DNA of 64,000 nucleotides from contig CM049317.1 of NCBI GenBank assembly GCA_026874595.1, forward strand, positions 44,168,401 through 44,232,400. The letters are read 5' to 3'. This document shows, one piece after another, positions 58,916-64,000 of the stretch (its first letter is position 1; each line of letters opens with the position of its first letter). Made by a program: the position numbers and the translations under genes. The DNA is from Sipunculus nudus. Its lineage: Eukaryota > Annelida > Sipuncula > Golfingiida > Sipunculidae. The notes below the pieces were generated by a model. That model was not told the DNA's origin. It searched no databases and saw nothing but the letters and a program-made list of their open reading frames with translations.

Positions 58916-59291
58916 CTGTGGTTGGCGTCATATTTAGCGGAGTTATCGTTTCGCGATTTCCAATTTATCAGTGTTTCGCGAGGGTTCAATTTTCGTGATC
59001 CAACCATTTTAAAAGCCAACACAAAGTAAACCATTATTATATGAAATAATTATATTTAATAATAATAATTTTTGCGCCAAATCTTAATAATTGGACTTTG
59101 GTCCAAGAGAACATCGAACGAGTTTTAGTTATTTTTCATTGATGGCCGATTTTGAAAGATCTGGTTTATAACAGAAATACAGAAATCTTTGAGCATACTA
59201 GATCTGTTATTTATATTAAATATTTGTATTTTACCTTTCACCTTTCCTTCACTGTTGAGACCTCTAATTCACAAACAAAAGGCAACCACAG
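58916..59291 (+). mobile_element. MITE (family G), 376 bp, second copy
   Basis: The ends are CTGTGGTTGGC and the reverse complement of CTGTGGTTGCC, with TA on both sides. It shares GTTTCGCGAGGGTTCAATTT with the copy at 26565-26994. Confidence 0.8.
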
Positions 59292-59984
59292 TAGTGATTT
59301 ATACAAAAAGACATGACTGACTGTAACAGATCATTTTATTGGTAAGAAACACTCGTGAGATACAGATTCAAAAAGATATATACTGTTGCCCATGGTATCC
59401 TTTCAAACTAGGGTTGTTACAGCTACCAAAAACTATATAATTTAGCAAGTGGCCATGCATGAGCCACGACGCTCAGCTGATTTTGAGAAAACAGGAGATG
59501 TTTAAGTAGATATTAGTAATAAGATATGCATGTACGTTTCCCAACGATAAAACAAATTTGAGAAATATTACTGAAAAATATGAGAACTCTTTTAGGTGAT
59601 TTATTACAAACTTTGCATGCTTACAGAAAAACTGAAGACGTGATTGAAACAGATCGGTTAAATCTTATAAATCTGTGAAACATATGAAACTGCTAAAAGA
59701 TATGGGAGGCTGAAAACACAATTAGAAACCATGTAATAAATTCACCGGTTTTCAAACTCCCAAGACAACATGGTTGAAACAGTCCCTCAGAATGTGTTTA
59801 CTTGAAAGTGTGGCATTAGTGATTCTATTATACCCCCAAACCTTGATAAGAACCCATTTCAAATTCAAAATACATGCAAAATTTAAGCTTGAATAAAAAG
59901 ATAAAATTGCCTTTTATTTATTCAGCTGACCTTCCTTTTAAAATGTGAGCAATGAGGATGTTTACTTCCAGATTGAAACAAGAG

Positions 59985-60650
59985 ACACAAGAGTTAGGTC
60001 TCTAAGGACTCAAATATAGTGGGTGAAAAATCGTTAAGAAAACAAAAACCATAACTGAAAATAAAAATAAAAGCTAACAGCTTCTGATATTCCAAGATTA
60101 CTAGTATTTGGTACCAGATTTTTAATAAATCAAGGTGGTAGATGGTGCCATCTGCAGGTGAACATCAGATAACAGTCACATCATCAAGATTTCTGCCAAA
60201 TTTGGTATGAAATTTGGCACAGTAGTTTCGAGAAAAAAAAGTAACAGATTTCGCATAACAGGTTTTGCATGATAAATGAAAAGTCTTAAAATAATATTAA
60301 GCGACAAGCAGAAATGTGAAGCCAGTGGAAACAATTTTGAGAATAAATCCATTCAAGTTAGTGAATGTTCAATTTGCCTTGCTCCACTGAATCCTTGTAT
60401 TTGATCTGAAGGATTTAGTATTCTAGTTTTACTGACTTATCTGAAGAAACATGAAAAAGACCATTTCGGATCATAGAAAATAGTTTATCAGCTCCTGATC
60501 ACAGGCCTGTAATGTGACGAGTATGTCTGCAAAATTTGGCAAAGGCAGCTGCAGGGGTTCTAGAGATATTTGGTAACAGAAGGGGGATCGATGAACACAC
60601 ATGGACTATTTTAATAGTCCACCCTCCTATGGCAGGGAACTAAATATAGA
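59985..60650 (+). repeat. Diverged relative of element D
   Basis: It opens CAAGAGACACAAGAGTTAGG and has a module with GGTAGATGGTGCCATCTGCA, 'aacagtcacatcatcaagattt' and 'agatatttggtaacaga', all as in 36670-38790. It has only about one and a half units and no terminal repeats that I can see. Confidence 0.6.
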
Positions 60651-61018
60651 GTGCTTTAAATGTTGTGGGGGTCACCATAATTCTGCATTTAAGCAAATTT
60701 GAATTTAAAGCTCAAATTTTCAAACTCATCTTGGTTAAAAAAATATGGGTATCAAAATAATATATGCAGTACATGCACATAAAAAAATGGTGTTCAAAAA
60801 ATCATTTTTTCTGCAGATTTGACAGTCAAGATCAAGAGTGTTCAAGAATTTCTCTTTGAGCTTTGTTGAAACAAATGTGTTTAATTTGAGAAAGAACTAT
60901 GCAGTATTATATGCAGTTTTACTATCTAAATTTATGCAGTACTCAAATATTATGCGGTTTACAAAAATTTGTTCAGAAGTTCGCCAGTTTACGTATTTGT
61001 CCCAGAACTTGAGTTAAC

Positions 61019-61935
61019 AAGGCCTAAAGGCCTAATGCGAACCTGTGCAAAGGGATTTACATCAGGTATAATGCTTCCATGCTGGAACGTTACTTTGCAA
61101 GTACATGTGAGACATGTATATGTTCAATGCAAGTACTAAACATTTTGAACCAGAGTACAAATACCAATTACACAAACGTCACTGCTTAAATACTGGCATG
61201 GAAGCACACAACACAAAAATGATTGTAGGTGGCGCCATCAGTCTTGTGTACGAGAAAGCCATCGAAGATGTACAGACATGCAACATTTCAGGTAGATACT
61301 TCAAACAACTCTTGGGCTATGTGCACAGATGTATGAAACAATTAAAGATGGCACCAGAGGTCTTGTATACAACAAAACCATCCGAGATGTATTGACATGC
61401 ATTATTTCTGGCTGATATGTCAAATCACTCCTGAGAAATAAGCAGGAGCATACACAGTGCATAAAATTATTGTAGGTGGCGCCACCAGTGTTGTATACAA
61501 CAAAGCTATCAGAGATGTATAAAAATGCACAATTTCAGGCTGATATATCAAATCCCTCCTGAGAAATAAGCAGGGACACGCACTGTGCAAAAATTATTGT
61601 AGGTGGCGACACCAGTTTTGTGTACGAGAAAGCCATAAAAAATGCATTGACAAGTCAAAGTCAGGCAAATTCATCAAACTTCTCATGAGTCAGGTGCACT
61701 GGGCTGACAAAGCTTAGGTGTGGAAGGCAATTGTACTGAGTGAACCAGAACCAAAAATCCAGCAGTAACTACTGCACTGATTGAACTCTTGACCTGTACC
61801 TGGCTGCACTGAATGAACTCTTGACCTGTTGCCTAATCTGATACAGTTGTCAGTCTGTCAAAGCTATAAAGAGATGCAGACTGACCTTTGGCCTGTTGCC
61901 AAATCTGAAATATTTGGCAGTCCACAAGCCAACAA
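61019..61935 (+). repeat. Dispersed repeat family B, copy 3 (most complete)
   Basis: It runs from AAGGCCTAATGCGAACCTGT through four successive palindrome modules (including GGTGGCGCCACC at 61476) to the GAACTCTTGACCTG tail repeats. It defines the uninterrupted form of copy 1. The plus-strand open frame at 61114-61395 is incidental. Confidence 0.8.
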
Positions 61936-62404
61936 TGGTAGCAATATGCAGCAAGCTAAGCTACTGCAAGTAGTGTTTAGGTGGGACTTATAGATTGATT
62001 GTGGTCAAACGGTATACAAAGTGACCTTACAAATAAGCCGATTCCATGCAAATGATAGGTCAATCAGTTTTTTTATTAACTGTAACAACCCTAATTCAAA
62101 CAAGATATTTCATTCCAAAGCAGATCATGCTGTGTTTATAACCCTCTTATTAAAATGTTTAAAGCAAACACTAAAATAGAATTAAATATCCTAATCTACT
62201 TGATGCTGCACTTAAGTAAACTGAAACACACTGACCCAGTGAAAGTAAAATAAACTGCAAAATAATCACTGAAATAAAAAGCCAAATATCTTGTGAACAA
62301 AGTCCTCTATGATTCAACTAATACAAGAAAATATACTAACAATCCAGCACTGTGCATGGTAGATCCTTTGCAGGTGGTAATTATATATTCTTTGTACGGA
62401 CATC

Positions 62405-62410
62405 TTTATT
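62405..62410 (-). terminator. Possible polyadenylation signal of the 62.9-kb gene
   Basis: TTTATT on the plus strand is AATAAA on the minus strand, about 360 bp after the stop codon at 62772. Confidence 0.35.
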
Positions 62411-62771
62411 TTTTCTGAAGCACAATATCAATCACTGTTACAGGCTTTTTGTGCGATTCCGATAAACTGGTGGAAATCCTTTATCCCCAGGCCTATTTCA
62501 CCACTGGTTCTGTTTCCCCATTCTCCTTCCCTAGAATGTGGAACAACACAAATATTGCTTTTACTGGATCAGATGACTTATCTCAATGCATCCAGTAAAA
62601 GCTCCCACAGGGCAAAGAAAACATGTCCCTCTTATCTTCTAGTAGTCCTAACACACTTTGGGCTCTCATGAAAACCATCTGGTGATGTGGTGGAGAATCC
62701 TTCAGTGTAATTTAAATCTAATTCTGACTCACATAGAGCAGGAATTCCTTCAGAGAATGACACTTTAGTTG

Positions 62772-62953
62772 CTAACGATGCTGATTACGAGGGCCCTGCT
62801 GGGTTAATCCTGTAATGCTGGCTGGATCCTGCACACACGGCCACTGTCCTGTGTACTGGTAGGTGGGCATACTCAGGTAGTCATCAGTCAAGTAGTTCAG
62901 CATGGGCTTGTAAGCCATGGGTTTGAAGGCCTGGGAGTGGGTGGTTGTGCGAG
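62772..62953 (-). CDS. Last coding exon of an unrecognised gene
   Basis: The acceptor TATTATTTCAG is followed by an open frame entering in phase 1 and reading RTTTHSQAFKPMAYKPMLNY, LTDDYLSMPTYQYTGQWPCV, QDPASITGLTQQGPRNQHR and TAG. It is rich in Tyr, Pro and Gln, with no transmembrane segment and no motif that I can name. The sequence is non-repetitive, more GC-rich than its surroundings and without stops, which supports a real exon. Upstream exons would lie beyond position 62954, perhaps outside the window. It is on the same strand as the STARD3-like gene. Confidence 0.6.
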
Positions 62954-64000
62954 CTGAAATAATATAAATAAAAGAAAGGCAACTGGGTATATTCTTTGCT
63001 CTGATCACACTCTGACCCCACAGAATGTCATCATATTACATCATCAATAACCACTGATATCGCTCTAAAACTGAAGATTAGCAATGTCCTTTTACTCTTT
63101 TGACTAACTGCCCCAGGGATATAAGGATATGAACCAGGCTCTAATATCATGTTTGTGTTAATTATGCATCTGGTACACATATTTATTATCCTGGTTAGAC
63201 TTATCAAACTGGAATATACTAAATAACAGGCAGTCTACAAGTGACAAATCACAGAGGCATGGGTTAAGTAAGGCACTGAATGGTCCTGACATGACATGAC
63301 TCAAAATTTGTGGCAACAGTGATGCCAATTAAACTTCTCTCATATGTGCAATTTTCATACTAAAAAACAGATCTACAGATGACTACACCATGCAAAATTT
63401 CAGGCCCAGACACAAATCTACTACTGAGATAAAGTGCATCAATGTATTCTAATACAGGGCCAACAGGCCTAATATGAACCTGTGCAATGGGATATACATC
63501 AGTATTATGCTGCCATGCTGAACCATTGCTTTTCAAGTGTCATGAGTGCATGTGAACTCATAAACCCCAACCTAGGTGGATGTACAGGTAACAGGCCCAA
63601 GCTGTAGTGAATATACAAGTTATGTAGAGGTAACAGTAGACAAGTAGTAGTGAATGATTATTGTCACAAAAATCTTTGTGCTTTGTCGCACCTGTAGTAC
63701 CATGAAGTTTCAAACTGTGCATGATCACTTTACTATATTGCGAGCTAACAAACCACAGGTAATATAAAATAGGGTGTTGTTAACCTCATAGCCAGAGCTA
63801 CACACAACACCATGTTGAGATATATAGTCAACCTTAGGCTCTCATGTGTCATGTATATAACCTGGTCAGAAGGTATGTACGACTTTGTTTTAAATAGTAA
63901 ATATGATTATCAGAGTACAACTACAATGTTTATAGATAACCCTTAAATGATTAAAACATGTGTATATAATAACTCTTAAATAAATCTAAATGTGGGTTGT
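62954..64000. other. Intron or upstream region of the unrecognised gene
   Basis: It contains a partial family B copy at 63455-63560 and a sequence at about 63236 weakly like the left end of element C. No further exon was recognised. Confidence 0.4.
63455..63560 (+). repeat. Dispersed repeat family B, copy 4 (5' fragment)
   Basis: Only the first block is present: GGCCTAATATGAACCTGTGC, GGGATATACATCAG and CCATGCTGAACCATTGCTTT. Confidence 0.7.

Overview
The window looks like nuclear DNA of an invertebrate animal, most likely a lophotrochozoan and plausibly a bivalve mollusc. It is AT-rich and intron-rich, has no operons, and is crowded with DNA transposons, MITEs, tandem arrays, BEL/Pao, Ty3 and CR1/L2 remnants. 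The taxon is inferred from this repeat landscape and is not proven. Everything was read by eye, so exon edges rest on splice-site phase agreement and repeat edges are approximate.

Two host genes are visible, both on the minus strand. The first is a STARD3/STARD3NL-type gene carrying a MENTAL domain (late-endosomal cholesterol and ER-contact protein). It starts at 43966 and nine coding exons run down to 9454, giving 303 codons in unbroken phase. The START domain, if present, lies beyond the left edge. The second is the last coding exon of an unrecognised gene at 62772-62953.

The most striking item is at 849-7272: a 6.4-kb DNA transposon with 33-bp terminal inverted repeats (30/33 matching) and a TAA target duplication. 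It carries an apparently intact five-exon plus-strand gene for a 1099-residue protein with a D-D-E-like core and C-terminal cysteine clusters. I could not place it in a named superfamily. It lies in or just beyond the 3' part of the STARD3-like gene, in the opposite orientation.

Layout: 1-9450 holds family A repeats, the big transposon and two tandem arrays. 9454-43966 is the STARD3-like gene, whose introns hold a decayed Ty3 RT-RNase H, a pogo/Tigger element (12676-16071) nested in a family B repeat, a 26-bp array, a MITE nested in a (TA)n tract, a 37-bp minisatellite abutting exon 3, three composite TIR elements with 278-bp internal units, a 339-bp array and a 1.1-kb TIR element. 43967-62400 is intergenic with a 5'-truncated CR1/L2 element, an RT scrap, a decayed BEL/Pao element (about 51095-56451) and two MITEs. 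59985-64000 carries more repeats around the unknown gene.

A 12-bp palindrome, GGTGGCGCCACC, recurs at least 13 times exactly and links four otherwise different repeat families through a shared module.
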